Assembly (NCBI RefSeq): GCF_030817415.1 | Contig: NZ_JAUSZI010000002.1 | Location: forward strand, 4,402,001-4,466,000 | Source of the DNA: Streptomyces umbrinus | Lineage (GTDB): Bacteria > Actinomycetota > Actinomycetes > Streptomycetales > Streptomycetaceae | Direction: 5' to 3' | Length of the DNA: 64,000 bases | Shown here: piece after piece, positions 7,895 to 16,261 of the stretch | Layout of the letters: every line of letters starts with the position of its first letter | How positions within the stretch are numbered: position 1 is the stretch's first letter | Notes under the pieces: generated by a model | The model's database searches: none | Told to the model about the DNA's origin: nothing | Seen by the model: the letters and a program-made list of their open reading frames with translations, nothing else | Translations under genes and position numbers: made by a program

Positions 7895-8500
7895 TCAGTC
7901 CAGTGGGACGGACGTGCGTGAGGGATCGCGCAGGTCCGTTCCGCTCGTCAGCCAGCGCTCCTGGAGGGCCCCCGCGCCGTGCACCCGCTTCCACGCGGCC
8001 TCGTTCGGCGTCATGGGGAGCAGCGGCAGGAAACGTACGGGATCGAGGGGTGCGTCGAGCTCCAGGTCCTCGATCAGACCGCCCGCCTCGGCGACCAGTA
8101 CGGAGGTGAAGGGGGCGCCCGGCCACAGGGGCTCACCCACGTCGAGCGAGGCGCCCGGGGCCACGACCAGGCCCTCGACCTGCGGGGACGCGGCCAGTAC
8201 GGCGAGCGGGCGGAGCACCTTGTCGGTGTCGGCGGCGCCGGCCCGTACGGAGAGGACCAGCTCGGCGCGCGGACCCGCGACCGGGTCTGCGACGACCGCC
8301 GTGGGGTCGGCCATCGGCTGGGCGGACATGCCGAGCGTGGCGTAGCGGACGATCCCCGTGTCCGTTCCTCCGCCGGTTCCGTCCGTGAAACGGAGCACCT
8401 CGATGCGGTCCGTGCCGAGGAAGGTCACCGCGGCGCGCGCGTCCGGTTCGCCCAGCGCGGTACGCAACCGGGTCTCGACCAGAGGAAGAACATCAGCCAT
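7895..8500 (-). CDS. Suppressor-of-fused (SUFU) domain protein
   Basis: About 201 residues spanning one SUFU domain. Recognisable segments are MADVLPLVETRLRTAL, RYATLGMSAQPM, PRAELVLSVRAG, VEGLVVAPGASLDVGEPLWPG and FLPLLPMTPNEAAWKRVHG. The last two match the bacterial SUFU pattern closely. In bacteria these proteins are often immunity proteins against polymorphic toxins, or stand-alone proteins of unknown role. No toxin gene is adjacent here, so an immunity role is not supported. The ATG at 8500 is chosen over the upstream codon at 8590 because the extension is not conserved-looking and overlaps the corA leader. Confidence 0.85.
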   Translation of the reverse strand: MADVLPLVETRLRTALGEPDARAAVTFLGTDRIEVLRFTDGTGGGTDTGIVRYATLGMSAQPMADPTAVVADPVAGPRAELVLSVRAGAADTDKVLRPLAVLAASPQVEGLVVAPGASLDVGEPLWPGAPFTSVLVAEAGGLIEDLELDAPLDPVRFLPLLPMTPNEAAWKRVHGAGALQERWLTSGTDLRDPSRTSVPLD

Positions 8501-8542
8501 GCGCCGAGCATAGAACTCGTCAGTGACGGGCAAAGCGACGGC

Positions 8543-9012
8543 TTGACACTTCAGTCGGCTGATAGTCTTGGCCGCTGGTCGGGGCAGCACGCAGAAGCGT
8601 CGCTCTCGAGTCCCGACCCAAGTCTCGACAGTCTCGACGCATGAGACTCCCCTACGGGGGATGGACCTCCCCTACGGGGGACCGGCCGGAGGAGGTGGGG
8701 CTCCATGGATCGAAGTCGACCGTGCAGTACCACCCGCTCTTCCGGCTGCTGAGTCCCTCTCAGCTCCAGAGCTCACGCTCTACTGGCTGCCACCTCTCGC
8801 TCTCGCGTCCTGGCCTCCGGTGCACAACGGAAGAGCACTTCGTTTTTCCTGATCTGTCTGAATTTTCTGATCTGTATCAGTAGCGAAGCTGCCACCGCGA
8901 CGGTGCGGTGCTCCCCGCTTTGTGGACGTGCCAAACATCCGCAGTCAGGACGTCCCCATTCCGGGCAGTCTCAACCGTTGCCGGCGGCTCTCGTTCCGCG
9001 AAGGAGCCAGCC
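8543..9012 (+). ncRNA. Long structured 5' leader of corA, candidate Mg2+-responsive RNA
   Basis: No gene fits between 8501 and 9012. A TTGACA at 8543-8548 is a candidate -35, but no good -10 is spaced correctly. Downstream are two identical hairpins, TCCCCTACGGGGGA at 8648 and 8668 (period 20), then GAGGTGGGGCTCC at 8692-8704, which resembles the GGUGAGGCUCC of M-box (ykoK) magnesium riboswitches. CAGAGCTCACGCTCTAC at 8767-8783 resembles the M-box 3' element CAGUGCUAAAGCUCUAC. The segment between them is shorter than in a standard M-box. A small hairpin (GAAG-AGCA-CTTC) followed by GTTTTT at 8842-8847 could be a terminator switch. The direct repeat CTGATCTGT follows. Identity as a riboswitch is inference. 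Confidence 0.45.
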
Positions 9013-10122
9013 ATGTCGATGATTCGTGACCTGCGTGCCGCGGTCCGTCCCTCGCTGCGCAAGGACGGCGGCGCGTACGACACCACCCGCGCGGCCGGGG
9101 CCAGTTCGGCCGTCGTGGACTGCGCGGTCTACCGCGACGGCGTCCGCCTCCCGTCCGACGACGGCCTCACCCCGCGTGCGGCGATCCGTCAGGCGCGGCG
9201 GGACGGCGGGTTCGCCTGGATCGGTCTGCACGAGCCGACCGAGGCCGAATTCGCCGGTGTGGCCGCCGAGTTCGGGCTGCACCCGCTGGCCGTCGAGGAC
9301 GCCGTCCACGCCCACCAGCGCCCCAAGCTCGAGCGGTACGACGACACACTGTTCGCCGTCTTCAAGACCATCCACTACGTCGAGCACGACGAGCTCACCG
9401 CCACCAGCGAGGTCGTCGAGACCGGCGAGGTGATGTGCTTCACCGGACGGGACTTCTTCATCACCGTGCGGCACGGCGGCCAGGGCTCGCTGCGGGCGCT
9501 GCGGCACCGGCTGCAGGACGACCCCGAGCTGCTCACCAAAGGCCCCTCGGCCGTGCTGCACGCCATCGCCGACCACGTCGTCGACGGGTACGTGGCCGTC
9601 GCGGACGCCCTTCAGGACGACGTCGACGAGGTCGAGACCGAGGTGTTCTCGCCCGGGCCCCGGGGCGGGGTGTCGCGCGGTGTCGACTCGGCGCGGATCT
9701 ACCAGCTCAAGCGCGAGGTGCTGGAGTTCAAGCGCGCGGTGTCGCCGCTGATGCGGCCCATGCAGCTGCTCAGCGAGCGGCCGATGCGGCTGGTCGACCC
9801 CGACATCCAGAAGTACTTCCGCGATGTCGCCGACCACCTCGCGCGGGTCCAGGAGCAGGTCGTCGGCTTCGACGAACTGCTCAACTCGATCCTCCAGGCC
9901 AACCTCGCGCAGGCCTCCGTCGCGCAGAACGAGGACATGCGCAAGATCACCTCCTGGGCGGCGATCATCGCCGTGCCGACGATGGTGTGCGGTGTGTACG
10001 GCATGAACTTCGACCACATGCCGGAGCTGCACTGGAAGTACGGCTACCCGGTGATCATGGGCATCACCGTGGTGCTCTGCCTGGGCATCCACCGCACCCT
10101 GAAGCGCAACGGCTGGCTCTGA
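9013..10122 (+). CDS. corA: CorA-type magnesium/cobalt transporter
   Basis: 369 residues. The long cytoplasmic N-terminal domain is acidic and helical (LGLHPLAVEDAVHAHQRPKLERYDD). The C-terminus has two membrane helices, with the selectivity-filter signature YGMNF (about residues 329-333) after the first and a basic tail KRNGWL. The ATG at 9013 has AAGGAG at 9001-9006. Known CorA proteins form pentamers in the plasma membrane that pass Mg2+ down its potential gradient and close at high internal Mg2+. The unusual leader suggests Mg2+-linked control at RNA level as well. M. tuberculosis has a corA in the same neighbourhood. Confidence 0.93.
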   Translation: MSMIRDLRAAVRPSLRKDGGAYDTTRAAGASSAVVDCAVYRDGVRLPSDDGLTPRAAIRQARRDGGFAWIGLHEPTEAEFAGVAAEFGLHPLAVEDAVHAHQRPKLERYDDTLFAVFKTIHYVEHDELTATSEVVETGEVMCFTGRDFFITVRHGGQGSLRALRHRLQDDPELLTKGPSAVLHAIADHVVDGYVAVADALQDDVDEVETEVFSPGPRGGVSRGVDSARIYQLKREVLEFKRAVSPLMRPMQLLSERPMRLVDPDIQKYFRDVADHLARVQEQVVGFDELLNSILQANLAQASVAQNEDMRKITSWAAIIAVPTMVCGVYGMNFDHMPELHWKYGYPVIMGITVVLCLGIHRTLKRNGWL

Positions 10123-10156
10123 CCTGCCCCGAGGGGCCCGGCACTAGGCTGGCCCC

Positions 10157-10705
10157 ATGTCGGATCAGCTGCTCGATCAGGCCCTCGTCGAGGAGGCCAC
10201 CAAGAAGTCCGGACTCGTCTGGGTGCGGGGGCTTCCCGCCCAGGGGGCCGGGGTCTCCGTCCAGAAGGACGGTGCGTCCTCCCAGGCCCTGTGGCACGTG
10301 TGGCACGACGGGGCGGTGTGTCTGGTCGGGGACGGGCCCGGTGAGCAGCCGTTGCCCGGGCTCGTGGACGGGGGCGAGGCCGTCGTCACCGTCCGCAGCA
10401 AGGACAAGGGCGGTCGCCTTGTCTCCTGGTCCGCGAAGGTGGTGGAGCTCGCTCCCGGGTCCGAGGAGTGGGACGCGGCCGTCGGCGAGCTGAAGGGCAA
10501 GCGGCTGAACGCGCCCGACGGCGAGGCCATGACCGGGCGGTGGGCCCGGGAGTGCCGGGTGGTTCGGCTCGCGCCGACGGGGTCGACCGCGTCGCTGCCG
10601 GACGGATCGCTCGCCGCGGTGCCGTTGCCTACGTCTGCGACTACGCGGCAGGCGATTCCGGCGGGGTTGCCGCGGCTGCTTTTCAAGAAGCGCAAGCGCC
10701 GCTGA
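10157..10705 (+). CDS. Conserved hypothetical protein
   Basis: 182 residues with no signal peptide or membrane segment. It begins MSDQLLDQALVEEATKKSGLVWV and has a short beta-rich centre (ALWHVWHDGAVCLVGDGPGEQPLPGL, then VTVRSKDKGGRLVSWSAKVVEL) resembling the start of FMN-binding split-barrel proteins, but cofactor residues cannot be confirmed. The C-terminus is basic (LLFKKRKRR). It follows corA by 34 bp on the same strand and could be cotranscribed. I do not assign a function. Confidence 0.75.
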   Translation: MSDQLLDQALVEEATKKSGLVWVRGLPAQGAGVSVQKDGASSQALWHVWHDGAVCLVGDGPGEQPLPGLVDGGEAVVTVRSKDKGGRLVSWSAKVVELAPGSEEWDAAVGELKGKRLNAPDGEAMTGRWARECRVVRLAPTGSTASLPDGSLAAVPLPTSATTRQAIPAGLPRLLFKKRKRR

Positions 10706-10753
10706 ACGCTCCGCGGGGGCCGTTGTCGTCTGCGGGTTGTTCGTGGCTGGTCG

Positions 10754-10896
10754 CGCAGTTCCCCGCGCCCCTAAAAGCGTGGCTGCGCCCCTGCTTTTGT
10801 CTTTAGGGGCGCGGGGAACTGCGCGCTCAGCCACGAACAACCCGCGTTTGCATCCACCGGCCTCAGCCACCCCCTCCAGGGGCGCGGGGAACTGCG
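10754..10896. repeat. Dispersed GC-rich element, copies 3-5, forming a giant inverted pair
   Basis: The core lies in plus orientation at 10754-10772 and in minus orientation at 10805-10823 and 10878-10896. The first two, with their flanks GTTGTTCGTGGCT and AGCCACGAACAAC, make an imperfect palindrome with arms of about 40 bp around a 30-bp centre. They sit between the convergent 10157 and lipoprotein genes, so a bidirectional terminator role is plausible. Confidence 0.85.
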
Positions 10897-10945
10897 CGAC
10901 AAGCCACCACGCACCCGCAGCCGACCCACAACCCTGCACCAGCCC

Positions 10946-11704
10946 TCAGGACGACGGGAGCTGCTGTCCATAGTCGACCGTGTCGTCCTTGTCCGGGGCC
11001 TCCAGGGCAAACCCCTTGCCCCAGTCCGTCAGGCGGAGCGTCCCCGCCCCGCCGGCGCGGACGAGCAGGAGAGGGTACGGCTTGCCCTCCAGGGAGACGT
11101 CCAGCTCGCCGCCGGAGCCCTTGTCACCGGTGATCCGGATCGTGCGGAGCCCGCGCTGCTCATGGTGGCCGTCGGTGGCCAGCTCACCGTGGAGGGTGAG
11201 GAGGCCGTCGAGGAGCACGTCCTTGTCGGTGAAGACACTGAGCTGCTTGTAGGCGGGGTCACCCTTGGGGACCTTCACATACTTGCCCTCGAGCTTGCCC
11301 GCGGCCGTCGCGTCGGACGTACCGTCGTCGCTCTTGCCGTCCTGGTGGTCCCAGAAGTCCGCGTCGGCCTTGATGAAGAGGTGCTCGTCGACCCGTAGGA
11401 GCTGGAACGTCACTCCCTTCGAAGTGACCGAGCCGGTGCCGCCGTCACCCTTCAGCTGCATGTCCAGCTTGTAGGTGCGCTTGCCGCTGATCACGGCGCC
11501 CGACAGCCGTACCGTCTCCGCGGCCTGGGCGGCCGACTGCGTTCTGCTCTGGATCTTGGCAGGGGGCAGTTTCCCGACCCCGTTCGTGCCCGCGTCCGGG
11601 TCGTCACCGCCGCACCCCGTCACCCCTGTCCCCGTCACGACCAGCGCACACACGGCGCTCGCCAACGCGGCCCTACGGGTACGTCCCTGGGGAATCGCAG
11701 TCAC
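10946..11704 (-). CDS. Secreted lipoprotein
   Basis: 252 residues starting at GTG 11704. The N-terminus has basic residues (RTRRAALAS), a hydrophobic core and a lipobox VTGC with the acceptor Cys at about residue 31, so export and lipidation are predicted. The mature part, which reads SAAQAAETVRLSGAVISGKRTYKL and later GTLRLTDWGKGFALEAPD, has the beta-sheet half-barrel pattern of LppX/LprG/LolA-type lipoproteins. Those carry or shuttle lipids in mycobacteria. The match is by pattern only. Transcription is monocistronic and convergent with the gene at 10157. Confidence 0.8.
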   Translation of the reverse strand: MTAIPQGRTRRAALASAVCALVVTGTGVTGCGGDDPDAGTNGVGKLPPAKIQSRTQSAAQAAETVRLSGAVISGKRTYKLDMQLKGDGGTGSVTSKGVTFQLLRVDEHLFIKADADFWDHQDGKSDDGTSDATAAGKLEGKYVKVPKGDPAYKQLSVFTDKDVLLDGLLTLHGELATDGHHEQRGLRTIRITGDKGSGGELDVSLEGKPYPLLLVRAGGAGTLRLTDWGKGFALEAPDKDDTVDYGQQLPSS

Positions 11705-11904
11705 AGGTGGCGCTGCCTCTCATGCGGGTGACCTCAACGGCGTACCGCAGCGTACCGGGGCCCCCTACGCCACTCGGAGTCAGTCCGTCCGCACCGCTCA
11801 CCAGGGCGTATCCGACCGGGACGGGCTAGCCTGAAGCCCACCCGAGCGGACATGACACACCAAAACACCCGTACCGAAGCCCGTACGAAGAAGGAGGCGC
11901 GGGC

Positions 11905-13212
11905 ATGGCGGCAGGCGCCCCCAGGATCTTCGTCTCACACCTCTCCGGCATCGCCGTCTTCGACCCGAGCGGCGACCAGGTGGGCCGGGTGCGCGACCTG
12001 GTCGCCATGCTGCGCGTCGGGAGGCGGCCCCCTCGGCTGCTCGGCCTCGTCGTCGAACTGTCCACCCGCCGCCGCATCTTCCTGCCCATGACCCGGGTGA
12101 CCGGCATCGAGTCGGGTCAGGTCATCACCACCGGCGTCCTCAACGTCCGCCGCTTCGAGCAGCGGCCCACCGAGCGGCTCGTCATCGGGGAGCTGCTCGA
12201 CCGGCGGGTCACGCTCGTCGAGACGGACGAGGAGGTCACCGTCCTCGACATCTCCATCCAGCAGTTGCCCGCCCGTCGCGACTGGGAGATCGACCGGGTC
12301 TTCGTACGGAAGGGGCGCATGGGCAGCGCCTTCCGGCGGGCCAGGGGCGAGACGCTGACCGTCGAGTGGTCGGCCGTCACCGGGTTCTCGCTGGAGGAGC
12401 ACGGGCAGGGCGCCGAGAACCTCCTCGCCACCTTCGAGCAGCTGCGCCCCGCCGACCTCGCGAACGTGCTGCACCATCTGTCCTCCAAGCGGCGCGCGGA
12501 GGTCGCGGCCGCCCTGGACGACGACCGGCTCGCGGACGTCCTGGAGGAGCTCCCCGAGGACGACCAGATCGAGATCCTCGGCAAGCTCAAGGAGGAGCGC
12601 GCCGCCGACGTCCTGGAGGCGATGGACCCCGACGACGCGGCCGACCTGCTCGGTGAGCTGCCGGAGGAGGACAAGGAGCGTCTGCTGGCGCTGATGCGGC
12701 CGGACGACGCGGCGGACGTACGGCGGCTGATGGCGTACGAGGAGCGCACCGCGGGCGGTCTGATGACGACCGAGCCGATCGTGCTGCGTCCCGACGCGAC
12801 CGTCGCGGACGCGCTCGCGCGGGTGCGCAACCCCGACCTCTCCCCCGCGCTGGCCGCCCAGGTGTACGTGTGCCGCCCGCCGGACGAGACGCCGACCGGC
12901 AAGTACCTGGGCACGGTCCACTTCCAGCGGCTGCTGCGCGATCCGCCGTACACGCTCGTCGGCTCGATGATCGACGACGATCTGCAGCCGCTGGACCCGG
13001 AGGCCGTACTGCCCGTCGTGGCGGGCTTCTTCGCGGCGTACGACATGGTCGCGGCGCCCGTCGTCGACGAGAGCGGCTCGCTGCTGGGCGCGGTCACCGT
13101 GGACGACGTACTCGACCACATGCTGCCCGAGGACTGGCGCGAGACGGAGTTCCACCTGGACGGGGAGACACCGGCGGAGACGGCCGGTGAGGGGGCTTCT
13201 GATGGCTCCTGA
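11905..13212 (+). CDS. Soluble MgtE-N / CBS-domain protein with an N-terminal PRC-barrel-like region
   Basis: 435 residues. An N-terminal part of about 150 residues looks like paired PRC-barrel sheets (IFVSHLSGIAVFDPSGDQVGRV). It is followed by an MgtE_N superhelix (LADVLEELPEDDQIEIL, RAADVLEAMDPDDAADLL) and a CBS pair including GGLMTTEPIVL and LLGAVTVDDVLDHM. In MgtE channels these two domains sense Mg2+ and gate the pore, but here the transmembrane channel domain is absent. The ATG at 11905 has GAAGGAGG upstream. The stop overlaps the next gene's start, so the DUF1003 membrane protein is probably its partner. M. tuberculosis has an equivalent (Rv1232c, from memory) in the same block. Confidence 0.88.
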   Translation: MAAGAPRIFVSHLSGIAVFDPSGDQVGRVRDLVAMLRVGRRPPRLLGLVVELSTRRRIFLPMTRVTGIESGQVITTGVLNVRRFEQRPTERLVIGELLDRRVTLVETDEEVTVLDISIQQLPARRDWEIDRVFVRKGRMGSAFRRARGETLTVEWSAVTGFSLEEHGQGAENLLATFEQLRPADLANVLHHLSSKRRAEVAAALDDDRLADVLEELPEDDQIEILGKLKEERAADVLEAMDPDDAADLLGELPEEDKERLLALMRPDDAADVRRLMAYEERTAGGLMTTEPIVLRPDATVADALARVRNPDLSPALAAQVYVCRPPDETPTGKYLGTVHFQRLLRDPPYTLVGSMIDDDLQPLDPEAVLPVVAGFFAAYDMVAAPVVDESGSLLGAVTVDDVLDHMLPEDWRETEFHLDGETPAETAGEGASDGS

Positions 13213-13801
13213 GCGCGAGGCCTCCCGCGAACGGGCCGCCACCGGGGCGACCGCCGCCGGCCGGCCGCGCACCCGGCTCGACCAGCCGCAGCCGCCGCGG
13301 CGCCGGTTCCTGCCCGAGTACGACCCGGAGGCCTTCGGCCGGCTGTCCGAGCGGATCGCCCGTTTCCTCGGCACCGGGCGGTTCATCGTCTGGATGACGT
13401 TCGTCATCATCCTGTGGGTGGTGTGGAATGTGTTCGCGCCGCGTGACCTGCGCTTCGACAACTACCCGTTCATCTTCCTGACGCTGATGCTCTCGCTCCA
13501 GGCCTCGTACGCCGCCCCGCTGATCCTTCTCGCGCAGAACCGGCAGGACGACCGCGACAAGGTCAACCTCGAACAGGACCGCAAGCAGAACGAGCGGTCC
13601 ATCGCGGACACCGAGTACCTGACCCGGGAGATCGCCGCGCTGCGCATGGGCCTCGGCGAGGTCGCCACCCGTGACTGGATCCGCTCGGAGCTGGAGGACC
13701 TGGTCAAGGAGCTGGACGAGCGGCGTCCCGGGGCGCGCGGCGACGCTCGTGTCGTATTCCCGGCAGAACACCCTCGGGGACGTGACGTAGACGACCGGTG
13801 A
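13202..13801 (+). CDS. DUF1003 membrane protein
   Basis: 199 residues with a basic, proline-rich N-terminus of about 50 residues. The DUF1003 core follows: two membrane helices (FIVWMTFVIILWVVWNVF and YPFIFLTLMLSLQASYAAPLILL) with the conserved NYPFIFLTLMLS and ILLAQNRQDDRDK segments, then a charged coiled-coil-like tail. The ATG at 13202 overlaps the MgtE-N gene by 11 bp and has GTGAGGGGG upstream, implying translational coupling. Function is unestablished. Coupling to Mg-sensor domains suggests the two form a membrane complex, possibly in ion homeostasis. Confidence 0.87.
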   Translation: MAPEREASRERAATGATAAGRPRTRLDQPQPPRRRFLPEYDPEAFGRLSERIARFLGTGRFIVWMTFVIILWVVWNVFAPRDLRFDNYPFIFLTLMLSLQASYAAPLILLAQNRQDDRDKVNLEQDRKQNERSIADTEYLTREIAALRMGLGEVATRDWIRSELEDLVKELDERRPGARGDARVVFPAEHPRGRDVDDR

Positions 13802-13844
13802 CAGGCTTTCCAGGGCCGGTGGGAAGCGCCGTACCATCGACCCT

Positions 13845-14978
13845 ATGGCTACGGAAGACGCGGTGCGTGAAGCACTGGCGACAGTGAACGACCCCGAGAT
13901 CCATCGTCCGATCACCGAGCTCGGAATGGTCAAGTCGGTGGAGATCGGTGCGGACGGTGCTGTCGCGGTCACCGTCTACCTCACGGTCTCCGGCTGTCCG
14001 ATGCGCGAGACCATCACGAAGAACGTCACGGACGCCGTCGCGGCGGTCGAGGGCGTCACCCGTGTCGACGTGACGCTGGACGTGATGGGCGACGAACAGC
14101 GCAAGGAGCTGGCGTCCGCGCTGCGCGGCGGCCAGGGCGAGCGGGAGGTCCCGTTCGCCAAGCCGGGTTCGCTGACGCGTGTGTACGCGGTCGCCTCCGG
14201 CAAGGGCGGCGTCGGCAAGTCGTCCGTGACGGTCAACCTCGCGGCGGCGATGGCCGCCGACGGCCTCAAGGTCGGTGTCGTGGACGCCGACATCTACGGC
14301 CACTCCGTGCCCCGCATGCTCGGCGCCGACGGCCACCCGACCCAGGTCGAGAACATGATCATGCCGCCGTCGGCGAACGGCGTGAAGGTCATCTCGATCG
14401 GCATGTTCACCCCCGGCAACGCGCCCGTCGTGTGGCGCGGCCCGATGCTCCACCGCGCCCTCCAGCAGTTCCTCTCGGACGTCTACTGGGGCGACCTGGA
14501 CGTCCTGCTCCTGGACCTTCCGCCGGGTACGGGCGACATCGCGATCTCCGTCGCGCAGCTCGTCCCGAACGCGGAGATCCTGGTCGTGACGACGCCTCAG
14601 CAGGCCGCCGCCGAGGTCGCCGAGCGGGCCGGCTCGATCGCCGTCCAGACCCACCAGAAGATCGTGGGCGTCGTCGAGAACATGTCGGGCATGCCGTGCC
14701 CGCACTGCGACGAGATGGTCGACATCTTCGGCACGGGTGGTGGCCAGTCGGTCGCCGACGGCCTGACCCGCACCACCGGTGCCACCGTCCCGGTGCTCGG
14801 CTCCATCCCCATCGACCTCCGCCTCCGCGAGGGCGGCGACGAGGGCAAGCCGGTGGTTCTGACGGACCCCGACTCCCCCGCGGGGTCCGCCCTGCGAGCC
14901 ATCGCCGGCAAGCTGGGCGGCCGTCAGCGGGGTCTGTCGGGCATGTCCTTGGGCATCACCCCGCGGAACAAGTTCTAG
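13845..14978 (+). CDS. mrp: Mrp/ApbC/NBP35-type iron-sulfur carrier ATPase
   Basis: 377 residues. An N-terminal DUF59/MIP18-like domain (REALATVNDPEIHRPITELGMV, with SGCPM) is followed by a P-loop ATPase with the deviant Walker A GKGGVGKSS, switch I-like VVDADIYGHSVP, a DLPPGTGD motif and the bridging cluster-binding pair CPHC (in GMPCPHCDEMV). Known Mrp homodimers assemble and deliver Fe-S clusters in the cytoplasm. The start ATG at 13845 has no clear ribosome binding site. A TACCAT at 13832-13837 lies about 7 bp upstream, so a leaderless mRNA is possible. M. tuberculosis mrp occupies the same relative position. Confidence 0.93.
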   Translation: MATEDAVREALATVNDPEIHRPITELGMVKSVEIGADGAVAVTVYLTVSGCPMRETITKNVTDAVAAVEGVTRVDVTLDVMGDEQRKELASALRGGQGEREVPFAKPGSLTRVYAVASGKGGVGKSSVTVNLAAAMAADGLKVGVVDADIYGHSVPRMLGADGHPTQVENMIMPPSANGVKVISIGMFTPGNAPVVWRGPMLHRALQQFLSDVYWGDLDVLLLDLPPGTGDIAISVAQLVPNAEILVVTTPQQAAAEVAERAGSIAVQTHQKIVGVVENMSGMPCPHCDEMVDIFGTGGGQSVADGLTRTTGATVPVLGSIPIDLRLREGGDEGKPVVLTDPDSPAGSALRAIAGKLGGRQRGLSGMSLGITPRNKF

Positions 14979-15042
14979 GACTTCGCCCAATGCCCTGCGG
15001 CCGCTTCTTGTGGGGCGGCTGCGGGCCGGTGGGGGCTGGTCG

Positions 15043-15174
15043 CGCAGTTCCCCGCGCCCCTCAAAGAGACGGGCCTGCTTTTAGGGGCGCGGGGAACTGC
15101 GCGCTCAGCCACGAACAACCCGCACGTGTACCCACCGGCCTCAGCCACCCCCTCCAGGGGCGCAGGGAACTGCG
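15043..15174. repeat. Dispersed GC-rich element, copies 6-8, second giant inverted pair
   Basis: The core lies in plus orientation at 15043-15061 and in minus orientation at 15083-15101 and 15156-15174 (one mismatch). The layout, including the TCAGCCACGAACAACCCGC and CACCGGCCTCAGCCACCCCC flanks, nearly duplicates the 10.75-kb cluster. It fills the gap between mrp and the convergent gene at 15262. Confidence 0.85.
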
Positions 15175-15261
15175 CGACCAGCCCCCACGCACCCGCGGGC
15201 GACGAACGACACCGAGGAGGGCACCGTCAGCAGACGGTGCCCTCCTCGCTCAGCCCGCCGC

Positions 15262-15918
15262 CTAGGCGTACGTAGCGATGTCCTTGATCACGGCGAAGCC
15301 CAACCCGTACGCGCTCATCCCCCGCCCGTACGCCCCCAGGTGGACCCCCTCCTGCGTGGACCCCGCAAGAACCCACCCGAACTCGGACTCGCGGTAGTGG
15401 AACGGCGTCGGAACGCCGTCCACGGGAAGCGAGAGCGTGGACCAGTCGGCGCCGTCCAGATCGTCCGCGAGGACCCACGCCGTCTCGGTCTGCTGGTCCA
15501 GCCAGTCGTCCCGCAGCGTGTGGTCCATCTGCCCGGGCCAGGTGAAGGACAGCAGCCCGACCCCCGCGAGCCAGGCCGCCGAGGACACCGAGGTGGCCTC
15601 CAACAGCCCCGTGCCGTCGGCACTGCGCCGCACCGGGCTGGCCGCCACGGTCACCACGACCGCGAACCGCTCCTTGTCCTCCGTGGTCTCGCCGCGTACC
15701 GAGGGCTCGTCGCCGTGCCCGATCGATCCGTGCTCAATGGCTCCGTCGGCCGAAGCACCGACCTGCATCAGCCAGCGCGGTCCCGTGAAGGCCTCGTCGA
15801 GGCCGTACCACGGGAAGGGCGCCAGCAGGTAGCCGTCGACCGTGCGCCGGGCGGAGGGGACCTGTTGTCCGCCCTCCGCAGCCGGCGCCTGCGCGCCTAC
15901 CCGACTTGTCGTCTCCAT
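15262..15918 (-). CDS. Conserved hypothetical protein
   Basis: About 218 residues from the ATG at 15918 (METTSRVGAQAP), with GAGGAGG about 11 bases upstream. The longer frame to 16164 is rejected because its extra N-terminus is arginine-rich noise. The protein is soluble and Trp/Gly-rich (YLLAPFPWYGLDEAFTGPRWLMQVG, WLAGVGLLSFTWPGQMDHTLRDDWLDQQTETAWVL), without a motif I recognise. It may be a Streptomyces-specific family. It is convergent with mrp and on the same strand as tatB but 343 bp away, so probably separately transcribed. Confidence 0.7.
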   Translation of the reverse strand: METTSRVGAQAPAAEGGQQVPSARRTVDGYLLAPFPWYGLDEAFTGPRWLMQVGASADGAIEHGSIGHGDEPSVRGETTEDKERFAVVVTVAASPVRRSADGTGLLEATSVSSAAWLAGVGLLSFTWPGQMDHTLRDDWLDQQTETAWVLADDLDGADWSTLSLPVDGVPTPFHYRESEFGWVLAGSTQEGVHLGAYGRGMSAYGLGFAVIKDIATYA

Positions 15919-16261
15919 CGCCCGGACGCCTCCTCGCTCTAGTCGGACCGGGCGGCCCGCCCCCCTTCGGGCGTCCTTCCGGTCCGCACAACAACTAGGC
16001 AGGATAGCCACAGGTCCGCGGCGCCCCGGGAAACCGGTCGGCTCGTGGGTCGCGTAGGCGTCACATCCGGCCCCCTTTGAGCAGGCAGAACGCAGGCGGC
16101 GTACGGGGAAAAGGGGTGTCGGCGACCCGGCCGAAGCGCGTTCCGGACGGCGGGCGTGCCGCACGTCGACGGGCCGCGGGCGTACGCCTTGGACCCGGGC
16201 CGTTCGGAGCGGTCCGAGTCGGACCAGGTCAGGGCCGGTCGGCCGAGCGGCCGGGACCGGC
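15919..16261. other. Intergenic stretch, no gene seen
   Basis: 343 bp between tatB and the hypothetical gene. A minus-strand TATCCT (in GTGGCTATCCTGCC, about 16003-16016) may be the -10 of the hypothetical gene. GC-rich self-complementary sequence around 16200-16260 probably forms the tatB terminator. No RNA gene or small ORF with a ribosome binding site was recognised. Confidence 0.4.

Noticed and set aside
7895..8500. SUFU-domain gene considered as part of a polymorphic toxin-immunity pair
   Set aside because: No toxin or secretion gene is adjacent. The neighbours are an exporter and corA.
10946..11704. Lipoprotein considered as part of the corA operon
   Set aside because: It is on the opposite strand and separated by the large inverted repeat cluster.
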